Shown here: piece by piece, positions 10,150-21,677 of the stretch
Layout: the number at the start of each line of letters is the position of its first letter
How positions within the stretch are numbered: the stretch's first letter is position 1
The notes under the pieces: model-generated
What the model was told of the DNA's origin: nothing
Seen by the model: only the letters and a program-made list of their open reading frames with translations
Database searches by the model: none
Position numbers and translations under genes: made by a program
DNA from: Rhizophagus clarus
Lineage: Eukaryota; Glomeromycota; Glomeromycetes; Glomerales; Glomeraceae
DNA: 64,000 nt
Direction of reading: 5' to 3'
Assembly: GCA_015698045.1 (NCBI GenBank)
Contig: BLAL01000165.1
Span: 653,501 to 717,500 of the forward strand

Positions 10150-12190
10150 AAAATGGTTTTTTAAGATTTTTTACCTTTATATTAGGATTGGAACCTTTCT
10201 TTCAGTTTCCTGTACCTGCAAAAAAAAAACTAACAAAACTGTCAGTAAACGTTTCATTAAATAAAAAAAACAAAAAAAAAATTAAATTCCGTTTACTTTG
10301 AAATTCTATCCAGAAACAGGTCAAAAAATCACAGACCTAAACTAATATTTTTCAAAATTTTAATCTTCAAAATTTGTCCAGTAAACGTTTGGAAAGCTGA
10401 TGACTTATAAAATAAAAAACAAAATGGTTAGTTGACGTTTCATTTAAAAAAAAATAATAAATTTAAATTTTCGAAGGTAAATACCTTTGAATTCCTCTAG
10501 AAGTCCTCTGGAAAGATGCAAATCTAAAAAATGAATTCAAAATGTTAATTAACGTTTCATTAATAAAAAATTTTTTTTATCTTCAGATGATACCTGATCT
10601 GCCGCGAGATGGGTTTCATCTAAAAAAAATGAAAATGAACATTATTTAACGTTCGTTGAAATAAAAATAAGATAAAAAATAATTTTTTTTTTACCTTTGG
10701 TCCACTTTGAGTTCTGGACCTAAAAAAAAGAAAAATAAAATGAAACATTAATTTTATTTCATTTCGTAAAATAAAATATTATTTTGAGGTTTTTTTACCT
10801 TCGAAATACTGCGGTCCGCTTCTTTCAGACCTAAAAAAAGAAAATGAACGTTAGTTAACGTTCATTGAAATAATAAAAAAAAGATATTTCAAAGTTTCTT
10901 TATCTTCAAAATACTGTGGTCTGCTTCGAATTAGAGTTCTGGATCTAAAAAATGAAACGAAACATTAGTAATATTTCGTAAAATAAAAATATAAAAAAAA
11001 AATTTATTTTGAAGTTTTTTTACCTTCGAAATAATTCAGTTCACTTCTTCCAGACCTATAAAAGAAAGAAAATGAACGTTAGTTAACGTTCATTGAAATA
11101 AAAGTAAAAAAAAATTATTTTTTTTTTTTGCTTACAGTAGTTCGCCTATAAAGGACTTCCGGACCTAAAAAATAAAAAAAAACAAACATTAATAAAAATA
11201 AAAAAAAATAAAAATTTTCGAAGGTATTATACCTTTGAAATACCAGTCTGCCTCTAAATTCTGGACCTAAAAAATAAAAAAAATAAACATTAGTAACATT
11301 CGTTTAAATAAAACAAAAAAAAAATAATAATTTTCAAAGATATTATACCTTCGAAATACCATAGTCTGCCTCTAAAGAGTTCTGGACCTAAAAAATATAA
11401 AAAAAAATGAACATTAATAACATTTGTTAAAATTAAAGTAAAAAAAAATTGTTTTTTTTACTTAATGGTCTGCCTCAAAATGAAGTTTCAGACTTAAAAA
11501 AAGGAGAAAAGTGAAATGTTACTAACATTTCGCTAAAATATGAAAAAAAAACTTTTTTTTTTTACTTGAATTGGTCTGTCACGAAATGGAGTTCTGGACC
11601 TAAAGAAAGGAGAGAAGTGTAACATTACTAACATTTTGCTAAAATACAAAAAAAAAAATGTTTTTTTTTTACTTAGTGGTCCATCTCAAAATGGAGTTCT
11701 GGACCTTAAAAAAAAAGAAAAGAAGCGTAACGTTACTAATGTTTCGCTAAAATACAAAAAAAATGTTTTTTTTTACTTAGTGATCTGCCCCAAAGTGGAG
11801 TTCTGGACCTAAAAAAAAGAAGAGAAGTGAAACGTTACAACATTTCACTAAAATACAAAAAAAAAATATTTTTATTTTCTTTGCTTAATAGTCCGCCTCA
11901 AAATGGAGTTCCAGACCTTAAAAAAAAAGAAGAAAAGCAAAACGTTAGTAACATTTTGCTAAAATACGAAAAAAAATCTTTTTTTTTTTACTTACAGTAG
12001 TCTGTCTCGAAGTGAAGTTCTGGACCTAAAGAAAGGAAAAAAAGCAAAATGTTACTAACGTTTCGCTAAAATAAAAAAAAAAAGTTTTTTTTTTACTTAG
12101 TGGTCTGCCTCGAAATGGAGTTTCAGACCTAAAAAAAAAAGAAAATGAATGTTAGTTAACGTTCATCAATACAAATTAATAAAAAAAAAT
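10150..12190 (-). repeat. Mini-exon-like hairpin module array B
   Basis: From about 10.7 kb the period is 104-119 bp for about 14 units; older, more degraded units lie upstream. On the minus strand each unit reads T-rich tract plus AG, then a 31-42 nt segment beginning GTCCAGAACTCC or GTCTGRAA, then GTAAAA. An example segment is 12097-12128. Some units have lost the GT (ATAAAG near 10897, GCAAAG near 11880). The intron-like part carries an inverted repeat whose arms differ between units in compensated ways: AGTGAAA/TTTCACT at 11826-11849 and AGCAAAA/TTTTGCT at 11936-11960. Most segments are about 32 nt, so they do not encode a constant peptide repeat. Confidence 0.7.
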
Positions 12191-12217
12191 TTTTTTTTTT
12201 CAAAATTGAGTCCAAAA

Positions 12218-12738
12218 TAAGGATGCCAAAGTTCAGTTATAACTGGTCATAACCAGTTTTTGCCAGTTCAGTTTCAGTTCAGTTTTAGTTCAAGACCGAC
12301 TGGTTAACCGTCAGTTTTATATATCAAAAAACTGATGAAAAACCTGATCGGTTAATTGTAAATATTTTACATCATAACCTGAAAAAATATCTTTGTTTCA
12401 ATGGAGAATAACTAAAATACATGAATTTTAATGTTAAATTTATAGTATTTTCCTTTTTAAAATTATAGGGAGAATTTTAATTTTGTGTGATGATCACGTG
12501 ATTTTTGTATCGCCAAAAAATCACAAAATCAGCACTATTTTTATAAGAAAAAATTATGTAAATTTAAATGTTATTATTAAATAAAGTCATAATTAGCACT
12601 TTCTAATAATAATTTATTCAGTTTTGCAATCAGTTTTGCGGTTCAGTTTTATTAGTCAGTTTTACGGTCAGTTTAGTTTTGACTGAAAACCGCAGTTTTA
12701 AAACTGAAACTGAACTGAACCAACCGTTGGCATCCCTA
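12218..12738. mobile_element. Nested hAT-like MITE
   Basis: Ends are TAAGGATGCCAA on the left and TTGGCATCCCTA on the right, an 11/12 inverted repeat of the TAGGGATGCCAA type seen in hAT elements. Flanking 8-mers are GTCCAAAA (12210-12217) and GTCCGGAA (12739-12746), matching at six of eight with two G/A transitions, as expected of an ageing 8-bp hAT target duplication. The 521-bp interior has no transposase and is full of CAGTTTT / AACTG motifs in both orientations, likely subterminal binding repeats. It inserted into the module array after the array had formed. Confidence 0.75.
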
Positions 12739-12746
12739 GTCCGGAA

Positions 12747-13250
12747 CCCATACCTTCAGTGTTCTGGATCTACAAAAAAAAGGAAAACGAGTGTTAGTCA
12801 ATGCTTGTTAAATAATAATAAAAGTTTTTTTCTGAAGGTTACACTGGTCAAATAACCTTCAAAACTAAGCGTTCTGGATAAAAACGATGTTTATTAAAAA
12901 AAAAGTCAGTGATAGTGAAGTCTGAAACTTGTCATTTGGCATTCCAGACCTATAAAATTAGAACGAACTTTAGTTAAAGTTTGTTAAATAAATAAAAAAT
13001 ATAAAAAATATGATTTAAATAAAAAATAATAATAGTTGAACGTTAGCAAGAAACGTTCTCCAAACAAAATATAAAAAAGAATTTCGAAGTTTACCTTCAA
13101 AATGGTGTTCAAAGACGCAGTTTACATATGAAAATGTGAGGCAAAGGTGTTTCTTTAACGAACTTAAGCCTGGATTTGACAAGTGTTTCTTATAAAGAAA
13201 AGAAGTCCAGAGTCCTATGAAAAAAAAATCCTGCATGTTGCAGATTATAC
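12747..13250 (-). repeat. Degenerate continuation of module array B
   Basis: Past the nested element the same signature resumes in weaker form: ACCTTCAG near 12752, TCTGGATCTAC near 12764, and further TTACCTTCAAAA and GACCTATAAAA elements to about 13105. The minus-strand reading again gives AG, a short segment, then GTAA. Units are too decayed to count. Confidence 0.4.
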
Positions 13251-13718
13251 ACCAGACATTGGATGAACTTAATTTTTTAAAAAAAATTACTCTTAAGCTT
13301 TGAAGCTTAAAAAAAAAAAAATAATTTTCAATTTTTTTTAATAGCTTTAACAGATTATTTCGTTTAAATTAAAAATTATTTCTTTAAAAAACATTGAAAT
13401 AAATTATTTTTTTAAAGTGCTGCAAAAAAAACAAATCAGAAGCGCAAAGCTTTATCAAAATAAAAAAAAAGTTTATGTAAAGTTTATCAAATAAAAAAAA
13501 AAAATACTGAAGATCCCTAAAGATTTTGTTGCGAAATGTTTTTAAAATCTGCAATTTTGGAGATTATCACAGAATTTTTATAAAAAAATCTTCAAAAAAA
13601 TAAAAAGCATGATATGTGTAATATTGCGCAGATTTTTATTAAAAATAGTTAAAAAAAAGTAGCAATCTGCAATTTTTGCAGATTGCCGCAGATTTAAACT
13701 GATATAACTTTCCTGATG

Positions 13719-14281
13719 TTAATTCAGTACATAAAGCAGTGGGAAAGGATATAGATATGAGGCCAGAGAATAAGGATACAGGGATATCTTTATCAGGTAC
13801 GTTTGAATCCAACCAATACCAGATAAGCAAAGCAGAAGATTATAGTTCTGAACAGAGTCATCTATATAAAATTCATAATGAGGCACTAAGCCAGAATCAA
13901 TACAATCAAAAAAATTCAATCAAATAGCCAGAAAGGTCCAGGTACTAATGTGAACTGGGAAAAGTCTTTAATGGAGATAATATTGGGTGATGAAGCATGA
14001 ATAGGAGAAAGTAGCATCATTAACCCAATGGAGCAATTAAGTGTTGTGGGTCATTCATGAGAGCGACTGAGAGCAGTAAAAGGAACAATGTAAGTAGCAT
14101 CCTTTGGGATGGCAAAAAGACATATTTGCGATGCCAAGTATCTTTGACATTCAGCACCATTAGGAGCCAGTTGATTGAAGGAGCAGCCAGTACATGGTCT
14201 GATAGTAGGGTAAGGAGAACTGTCCAGGCTAGAGGGAAGTAGGATCCAATGACAAATAACTACATAGGACTGGAGAGGCAT
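13719..14281 (+). pseudogene. Decayed coding relic continuing across the element
   Basis: A frame open from the element border to 13927 (GKDIDMRPENKDTGISLSGT and on) joins in frame to the EDKIEISDI sequence left of copy B, so the element split an older ORF. After stops near 13925-13990 a base composition richer in G and C continues to about 14280, with open frames on both strands (14057-14242 plus; 14051-14281 minus). I recognise no domain on either strand. It is most likely decayed mobile-element or host coding sequence. Confidence 0.35.
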
Positions 14282-16963
14282 AAATCAGCGAGTTGACAAT
14301 ATAAAATTACATGTAGATATAAAATAAAATAATACAAAAAAAAGTCACACAAAATTATAGTAAATCTAGTCTAAATCTAAACTAACAAAACAACAAAATT
14401 TGTATATCCCAATCATCTAAGAAAATAAATGACTCAAGATTGACCCTCAGAAAGGACCCATAGTAATGTGCATCACACGATCTTATCTGAGAGCAAACTT
14501 TCTGAACTGAAAATAGACTCTACGCTGATGGAAAGGAAATATGGTCAGTCCATTTCCAACCATAGGTAATAACAGACCTGTACCAATCAAAACCAATATC
14601 AGAGTCAAGAGGAGGTAGGGTGAAGGGGGAGCCAGAAAGCGATGATGGAGCAGGCAGAAGAAAACATGAGGAATAACAAAGTGGCTTACGTTATTTTAAA
14701 TAAAATTTATTATCTTAATTCTGGTCAGAATTTAACAATCTATCTTTAATTCTGGCCAGAATTTATATAGTCCTTTAAAAAAAATTCGATTTTTTTAATC
14801 ATAAGGTGATACAAAATGTAACATTTATGGTATCCTTACATGCTAATTTATAAGTAAAAATGAAATTAAAATTTCCTCATTCAGCATACAAGTAACACAA
14901 GTGTTGCTGTCACGTGACTGTAACTTTCATAATGGTGCTACTGGGGTAGTTATCATTTGTTGATCTTGCAGTTGATGTGGTAATATATATTCTACAATTT
15001 TCTTTTTTTTTGATTGATCAATTTTTACTTGAACTTTTTCCATCTGTTACTTTATCATTCATTTTTTGTCTTACTAAATTTAGATCTGATCTCATTGACC
15101 TTACTTCTTTTGTTAATCAGCATATCTTCTCACTAATAATTCATTCCTTATGCTTGAGCTGCATTTCCATATTTGCTAGCTTTGATATATTCTTTTGCTG
15201 CGCCTCATAAGGCCAAGTATGAATGTCCATATTTTGTTTTCTATTAGCGATATGTCAGTATTATAAAGGTTGTAACAAATATTTCTACAGCTCTTTCCAT
15301 AAATTCTAAAGCTTTTGGGTCAAGTTTTGATAGCCTATTCTATTAAAGTATAATGCTTTCTTATTTGGATTGGTTAGAATATCTTAGAAAAATGTGATGA
15401 TACTCTATTTATTGTCTCCAACACACTTGCAACAATTCCTGGGATTAAATTCATCTAATTTCTATTGTATCATGATCACCAAATGTTCCATTTATCTATA
15501 ATTGTAAGTCAAGTTGTTCATTACAGCAGAATGATTTACAGACTGCTAATATTTACAAATGATTTCTTCTATACTGCAATTTAAAGAATCAGCTTAAATA
15601 AGGTTTATTATTTGCACTTGTGATGTTATCAAAAATTAGTTTTATTTTAAAATTTATTTTCTTTATTTTAACATTAATTTCACTTTACTTTTAACAATTT
15701 ACAGGTTTAAATTTATTGGTTTGTTGCAACATGTGTAATTTTTAATATAGCATCATAATAGCATAATAAAATGTAAATATATTGCAAAAAAGGGCTAATA
15801 TTGTGCGTTTCATTTAATTCGTAATCTGTGTAAAAAGTAGAGAATTTAATTATTAAAAACTGGGGTTAAAGTTATATATAGCAGTATATAATAGCGTGGA
15901 ATCTGAAGACGTGGCAAATTAAAGTACTAATTTTTTAAATATGATGTAAAAACTAAAACCATTAGCATAAAATTATACTATTTGGCTAGCTTTTTACTAA
16001 AGTCCAGTAAAATTTTCAATCATTAGAAATAACTTTCTTATGAGCCCAAAAGTAAAAACCCATTATTCGCAAAGTTAAAAATAAGGCTTTTTTTTTCTAG
16101 GGCTCTTTACTTTATATATGGATCACGAATTAAATATAAATTAAAAATTATCTAAAACCTTATTATTAAAAATGGTATTAAATAGCTTTGAGTAATCCAA
16201 TTTTAGTGAAAAAAATGTGATTGAAAAGTTCATTATTAGCGTTATTAAGTGGCTTAAATTTAGCTAAAAATTAGACTAATTTTAGATTGCGAAAATTTAT
16301 AAAATAGTTATTTAGGAAAATTATGGATTGTGACTTTAGAGGTGACATACGGGTGATTTGAAAGCACCTTTTGTCAGCTTGTTTTATTACCAGAAATTCT
16401 TTAGAATATTGGTAATGGCTGTTATTCTTATTGATGTGTGCTTAATTTAGCTGTACTTGTTTATACAGATTGCTATAATTATAAAATTGTTATTTGTACT
16501 ATAAACAGATAACTTATTTGTCCGATCATTTGGAGGTGAGACAAACATTATCGATCAGCCATCGCTCTTATACTTTACTAGTATTTAGATAGTAAATGAT
16601 AAATGATGATAAAATAAGCAATAAAAAGACTCACGTCCAAATGAATAGATATATACGTACTTTGTTTATACGCCATTCAAATTTTTGTTTATGCCAAGAA
16701 TGCCAAGAGAATTACAGTAATTAGGTTTATAAGATATTTATTAAGATTAATGAGTATTGGTATTACGGTATTAGGCCTTTATATACAGTTATACACGATG
16801 TATTAAAAAATTGCAAATGAAATTCTTTTTAAAGTTTCTTAGATAAATGATTTTGATGTTATCAGTTTAATTTCCGGGAAGGACATAATTCATCCTTTAT
16901 ATAGACCCTAGATCCCATGCATGCACGGCCATTTTCAGTCAAATCCTTTCTATTGTAATTCAA
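14282..16963. other. Intergenic, no supported gene
   Basis: AT-rich with a few GC-richer patches (14400-14660). Two near-identical copies of TTAATTCTGGYCAGAATTTA lie at about 14716 and 14747. Open frames here, such as the hydrophobic one at 14977-15210, are short and composition-driven. From about 16640 to 16700 there is a segment similar to 21820-21900 (ending ATGCCAAGAATGCCAAGA), about 270 bp ahead of the secreted-protein pseudogene. Confidence 0.45.
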
Positions 16964-17214
16964 ATGGATCTTTGAATTAATTTACTCATCCTACTAGTTT
17001 TTGTTTTATCTGTTGTTTCTGGCCAATCTTGCTATGATTGTAGTAATGGCTGTCCAGGTGGTTGTCCAGATGGTACTACTTGCACGTTTTCTAATACTGG
17101 CTATTCGCCGACTCTGTACGTGTGTATTTAAGCTTCATTTTTGGTCAGTATATTATTAATTTCAGCTTTTCTTTGATCGCTTCAAGTTCAATATTAAATT
17201 TAATAGTTTTGTAA
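16964..17214 (+). pseudogene. Small secreted cysteine-rich protein, start region broken
   Basis: The frame reads a hydrophobic leader (LLILLVFVLSVVSGQS) and then a compact cysteine-rich part (CYDCSNGCPGGCPDGTTC). The only in-frame ATG (16964) is followed three codons later by TGA at 16973-16975, and no other start exists, so the gene looks dead or mis-sequenced. The frame runs on to TAA at 17131. Alternatively a GTACGT donor at 17116 and a TTTCAG acceptor ending at 17165 splice it to a second exon (17166-17214) with a hydrophobic tail (SSSILNLIVL), which could be a GPI or membrane-anchor signal. The leader plus five or six cysteines is typical of fungal small secreted proteins. Confidence 0.5.
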
Positions 17215-17692
17215 ACGTTAGGTCTTCTTTGACTTCTGTTTTGAAGGTTCACTTCTTCTACATCGATAAATATTATTGAATAATGTTTTATGATTATTGT
17301 AAACTGTATATTCATCTTATTTTATCATTTGTAGCATTTTTATAGTAACTCTTAAATAATTTACTATTATTAAGAAGTTTTCATAAAGTCATCTTATAAT
17401 AAAATTGAGATTTTTTTTTCTCAAAGTTGTTTCTGTAACCAATTTTCATTTATTTGTACTCCATACAAACTTTTTTTGAAAACTAAATCGTAATGCATTG
17501 CAATAATTTAATTTTTAAAATGGTAAATAAGACTAATTTAAAAGTAATCGGATTGCAAAATGTGGAAAAAAAATAAAGAACAATTCCATTTTGATATCGT
17601 AACAATATGTAACAATATTATTACAACATTGCTTAATTATGATATGACTATGATACTTATGCTATATTATTTCAGCATTTGATATGATATCT
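17215..17692. other. Intergenic, nothing recognised
   Basis: AT-rich, no gene or repeat. Its last 8 bases, TGATATCT, are the left copy of the hAT target duplication. Confidence 0.5.
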
Positions 17693-18423
17693 CAGTGTTC
17701 GGTAATGACCTGGTCATTTGACCATTTTTCGGATTAGGAGTCATTTGACTGTCATTTGCATCATTTGTCATTTGGTCATTTGTCACTAAAATACAGAAAG
17801 ACTATTGGACAATTTAATTACATTATCACGTGATGTAAAATCGCAAATCATAGTCGCCTAACCAATGACAGCAAAAATTATTAATATTGTATGCATAAAT
17901 AAAATTTCACATGCGAAAAATAGGTTCTATATGCAGTATATGAGTTACAATTATTGCAAGTTTATTAGCTTTTATTGCTTTTGTTGATAAAATAAACCCA
18001 TTGATGAAATAACTTTATTGATGAAATGATGATCGGTGAATAATAATCTTGTTGGTAAATGAGATTATTGATAGTGGAACAATTTTCATTAAATAAATGT
18101 AATATTATTTATAAAAAAAATGGAGTTTATGATTAAATAGGCATAAAAAAAAATTATTTCTACCAATAAAAATAATAATAAATCACGTGATTCAACACTC
18201 TTTCACTACTATTAAAACTTTTTTTATTACATATGCTAAATAAATTTTGTTTCAATATTTTGTTTCTTTATTTTAAAATAAACAAAATAATTAATAATAA
18301 TTCTTGAAATATTTAATATTTTTCAAATGACTTAAATGACTGATCATTTGAGTTCCAAATGACAAATGACAAATGACTTGTCATTTGAGTCATTTGTCAT
18401 TTCAAATCATTTACCGAACACTG
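17693..18423. mobile_element. hAT-type MITE with perfect target duplication
   Basis: Terminal inverted repeats start CAGTGTTCGGTAA on both strands. The element is flanked by perfect 8-bp direct repeats TGATATCT at 17685-17692 and 18424-18431, the hallmark of hAT insertion. The terminal 100 bp or so at each end are made of repeated TCATTTG / CAAATGA units, probably transposase-binding subterminal repeats. The 731-bp interior has no coding capacity, so it is non-autonomous. The perfect duplication argues for fairly recent insertion. Confidence 0.92.
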
Positions 18424-18491
18424 TGATATCTTATAATAAACTGAATGTCGAATAAACATTTAAAAATATTTGAGTCAAATTCTTAACATTA

Positions 18492-19208
18492 TCGCCGTTT
18501 TCGAATTACTGTGATCAGGTGATTTGTCGATCAATTAAAATTAAATACCGAAAACAACGAAAACAACTGAAAATAACCGAAAACGATAGAAAATAACAAA
18601 ATACTGCTTATTTATTTACATTATAAAAACGCAATAAAAATTAAATTATCTTTTAAAAAGAAACGATATCTGATCCCCTTTTATTTATTTTTAAGCCGCT
18701 TTAATTTAAAACATACACTAGGTAAAAAATTTTTAAACATTTCTTTATTTATTAACTACTGTATTTCTAACTTTTTTTTAGAGTCTTTAGAACTTTAAGA
18801 ATGCTTCTATCTAAATAGTATCTAAATATTAATGTAAGTATCTTTAAAGAAACACTAACTTTCCCAAGTCCTTTGCCTAAAAAGATCTAAAAAAAAAACA
18901 TTAGTTAATGAACGAAATAATAGTTAGAAACGAAAGAAATAGTTAGAAATAATAATATAAAATAAAAAATTATTACCTTTTACTTGGTAGAAGTTGGTAT
19001 GAACCTTAGGAATCTTTAGGAATCGGTTTTAGGAATCGGTTTTTAGGAATCGGGTCTTAGGAATCGGTTAATAATGTTATACGATGATGGCTTAGCATTG
19101 CACAGATCAAATGATATTCATAGTATTTATAGCATAAATATGATTTATTTTTATTTTCTTAAAATCAATTTTTATTTATTACAAAATCACAGTAATTCGA
19201 AACGGCGA
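18492..19208. mobile_element. TIR element flanked by TA
   Basis: The left end TCGCCGTTTTCGAATTACTG and the inverted right end TCGCCGTTTCGAATTACTG match over about 22 bp with one indel, and both are flanked by TA (18490-18491 and 19209-19210). That suggests a Tc1/mariner-like TA insertion, though other TA-targeting families fit. There is no transposase. Inside are CGAAAACAAC-type repeats (about 18547-18600), one module resembling the mini-exon units (about 18860-18985) and a short TTAGGAATCGG tandem repeat. Confidence 0.75.
19005..19070 (+). repeat. TTAGGAATCGG tandem repeat
   Basis: TTAGGAATC occurs five times in 66 bp, four of them as TTAGGAATCGG or a close variant, with period 14-17 bp. 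It lies near the right end of the TA-flanked element and may be its subterminal repeat. Confidence 0.8.
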
Positions 19209-21625
19209 TAAATGATATCCTTCTGGTATTATTTAACATTTTATTATTATTATTATTAATTTTAAAAAATATAAATATACATTAACCTTAGAAACTAAAT
19301 TATGTAAAGAAACGTGTAATACCAACTCATTTACATATTAATATTACCTTACATTGTAATTTTGATATTTGTAGCGAAAAACAGTCATAGAATTGATACT
19401 ATTTCCCGTAAAGTTATTAACCGTAATGCTGTAACACAAGATTTTATACCGATATGTTGTAATAGGTTGCAACTTATTAAACCATATGTAGTAATAGGGT
19501 CGTAATTGGTTAAAATAATTAAGGCTAACATCTTTAATTTCCCGTAATATCGAGTTTTCTAACATCTCTCCTAAACTAAGGAAAGGGACTTGGTCTGATG
19601 TGAGAATTTCAGAAGATAATTTGTCATCCTGAAATTATAGGACGCTTTAAGTCTCATACATCATGATATTCAAACTAACTTTTGCTTGTTTTAAAGAAGT
19701 CATTGTGTTTGCGGATAATTCTTGAGTCACTAAGTTTGTAAAAATTTAATGTGTCCATTTATGTTATAGCAGTATAAAAGTAGATGTTGATGTGGTTTTC
19801 TGTTTTGTGACATTAGCGCTTTTGGTTGAGTCAGATAAGAAATATTGTTAAGTTCCGGAGTGAGATGGAAACTCGTTGTGCAATGGAAAAAAATGGATAA
19901 AATGAATATGTTTATAGATATTTTATATCGGAAAAAATGTAATACCATACATTCGAAAAAGCAAAAAACCTGATAGACTAAATTTTTCTTCTTTTGAAAA
20001 ATATATTCAAAAATTTTTTCTATCCTATTATATATTCTTAAACCATTTTTGCTTCGTTTCTTTGATTCTTCAACTTGAAATTGCAGCAATTACATAACGT
20101 AAGTAGCTTCTTTTTTTAGTGTTCTCTTTATTTTTTATAAAGATAAGATTAAACACTTCGTGAGGATTCAATATGTCCAATAATGTGACGGATATGTGAC
20201 GGATCCCTTCCGGTTGTTATAATATTAATTATTGATAATTTGCTCTGTGTATTTCTATTCTTAATAATTGAAATATTAGAAAAGTATACGGTACAAAATT
20301 CTTGATATTACTTTATAAAGCTCAGGGAAGGGGATGACTTAAACTAAAATAAACATTATCTCATACACAGTGTGTATTTGGGCATAGTTTTGAGCGATTA
20401 GTCATATATACACATGGCACGTCTGAAATATGTGCCAGGTTGTGGCGCATGCGTCAATTGTGCCATGCCACAAGCCATACTATGTCTACTGTACCACCTT
20501 TTTTCATATTATTAAAAATCCATTAAACAATAAAAGAAATTAAATATTTAAACTTGTACGTAGAATATTATTATAAATATACTGTATTACCAATTTTTTT
20601 TACAATAAGCGCGTATTTTTATAGATTTTGTTATATCAATTTGAACACCTTAGTTAAATAAGATAAGGTTTGAGTGAATAAAGAGAGCTATTTAACAAAT
20701 ATGATATATATAGTTTTTTTGTTAATATAAATTAAATATTCGTAAAAAATATTTTTTTAAAAAAAATTAGGCACATTTGTTTTTTATTTTTATAGCGTGA
20801 TTCCAGAACTTTGGTTAAATGAAATAGGCCTAGGAACTTAAGCAAAGTTGCTCAACAGGCGTGGGACTACACAGATATTGAATATTATCAGTTATGGAAT
20901 AATAACGTATTTAAATTAAAAATAATGTTTGTTTATTTGTTTATTAAGTTCAATAAATGTGAATGAAATTATTTTTAAATTTACTTATTGTAAAAAGTAA
21001 TAAAATAATTTTATTTCATATTTTAAGAAATTTTATTAGTTTTTTTGACTTTTCTGCTTTTCATTTTTTTTTTTTTTTTGCTTTTTTTTCTCTAAGCGCA
21101 CATTTCCGATGTGCATAAACACGGATATTAAAGTAAGATCCCGGTTCAAAACTCGGTCTAGAAGTCGGGCCTGGGCCGGACATTTTATTTTCCGAATCGC
21201 CAGAATATAAACCCGAATTTTCGTTAATTCTGGCTAATTTTCTATTTAGTTCCGAATGAAATCTAACTTATCATATTAGAGAAAAATTTTAACTTAACTG
21301 TATATTAACGTGAGAAATAATTTTTTTTTATTTTAGGAATTCTTTAAATTTTTTCTTTTTGAATATTTTAGATTTCTTTCGAATTTCGATATATCTGAAT
21401 AATTATTATTTATTTTATATATGTTAAATGTATTTTTGTATTTTTGTGTAAAAATCTTTATTTTTTTTAATAATACATAATAAACAAATAAATAAAGTTT
21501 CGATTAATTCAGCTTATGTTACGCCACAATATTTTCACGGCATAAATGTTGAACTTATGATTATTTAAACAACAAATGTTAGTTGTTTAACTGGTACAGA
21601 TCTACATTGTGGCCATTACATCTTT

Positions 21626-21677
<52 letters not shown>

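Larger units (their letters stand above)
9813..13718. mobile_element. CATCAGG element, copy B (TIR DNA transposon with nested hAT)
   Basis: Starts CATCAGGAAA and ends TTTCCTGATG, as in copy A. About 180 bp at the left end and 250-300 bp at the right end match copy A closely, including the subterminal ATCTGCG / TCTGCAGATCTG motifs. The flanks are TT on both sides. Removing the element with one TT joins left and right into a single reading frame (I-S-D-I before, N-S-V-H-K after), which supports the borders and hints at a 2-bp target duplication, although two bases could match by chance. No transposase is present. The interior holds the best tandem module array and a nested hAT-like element. Confidence 0.78.

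Noticed and set aside
19730..20089. 119-aa minus-strand frame
   Set aside because: AT-driven composition, no domain, no signal peptide and no splice context.
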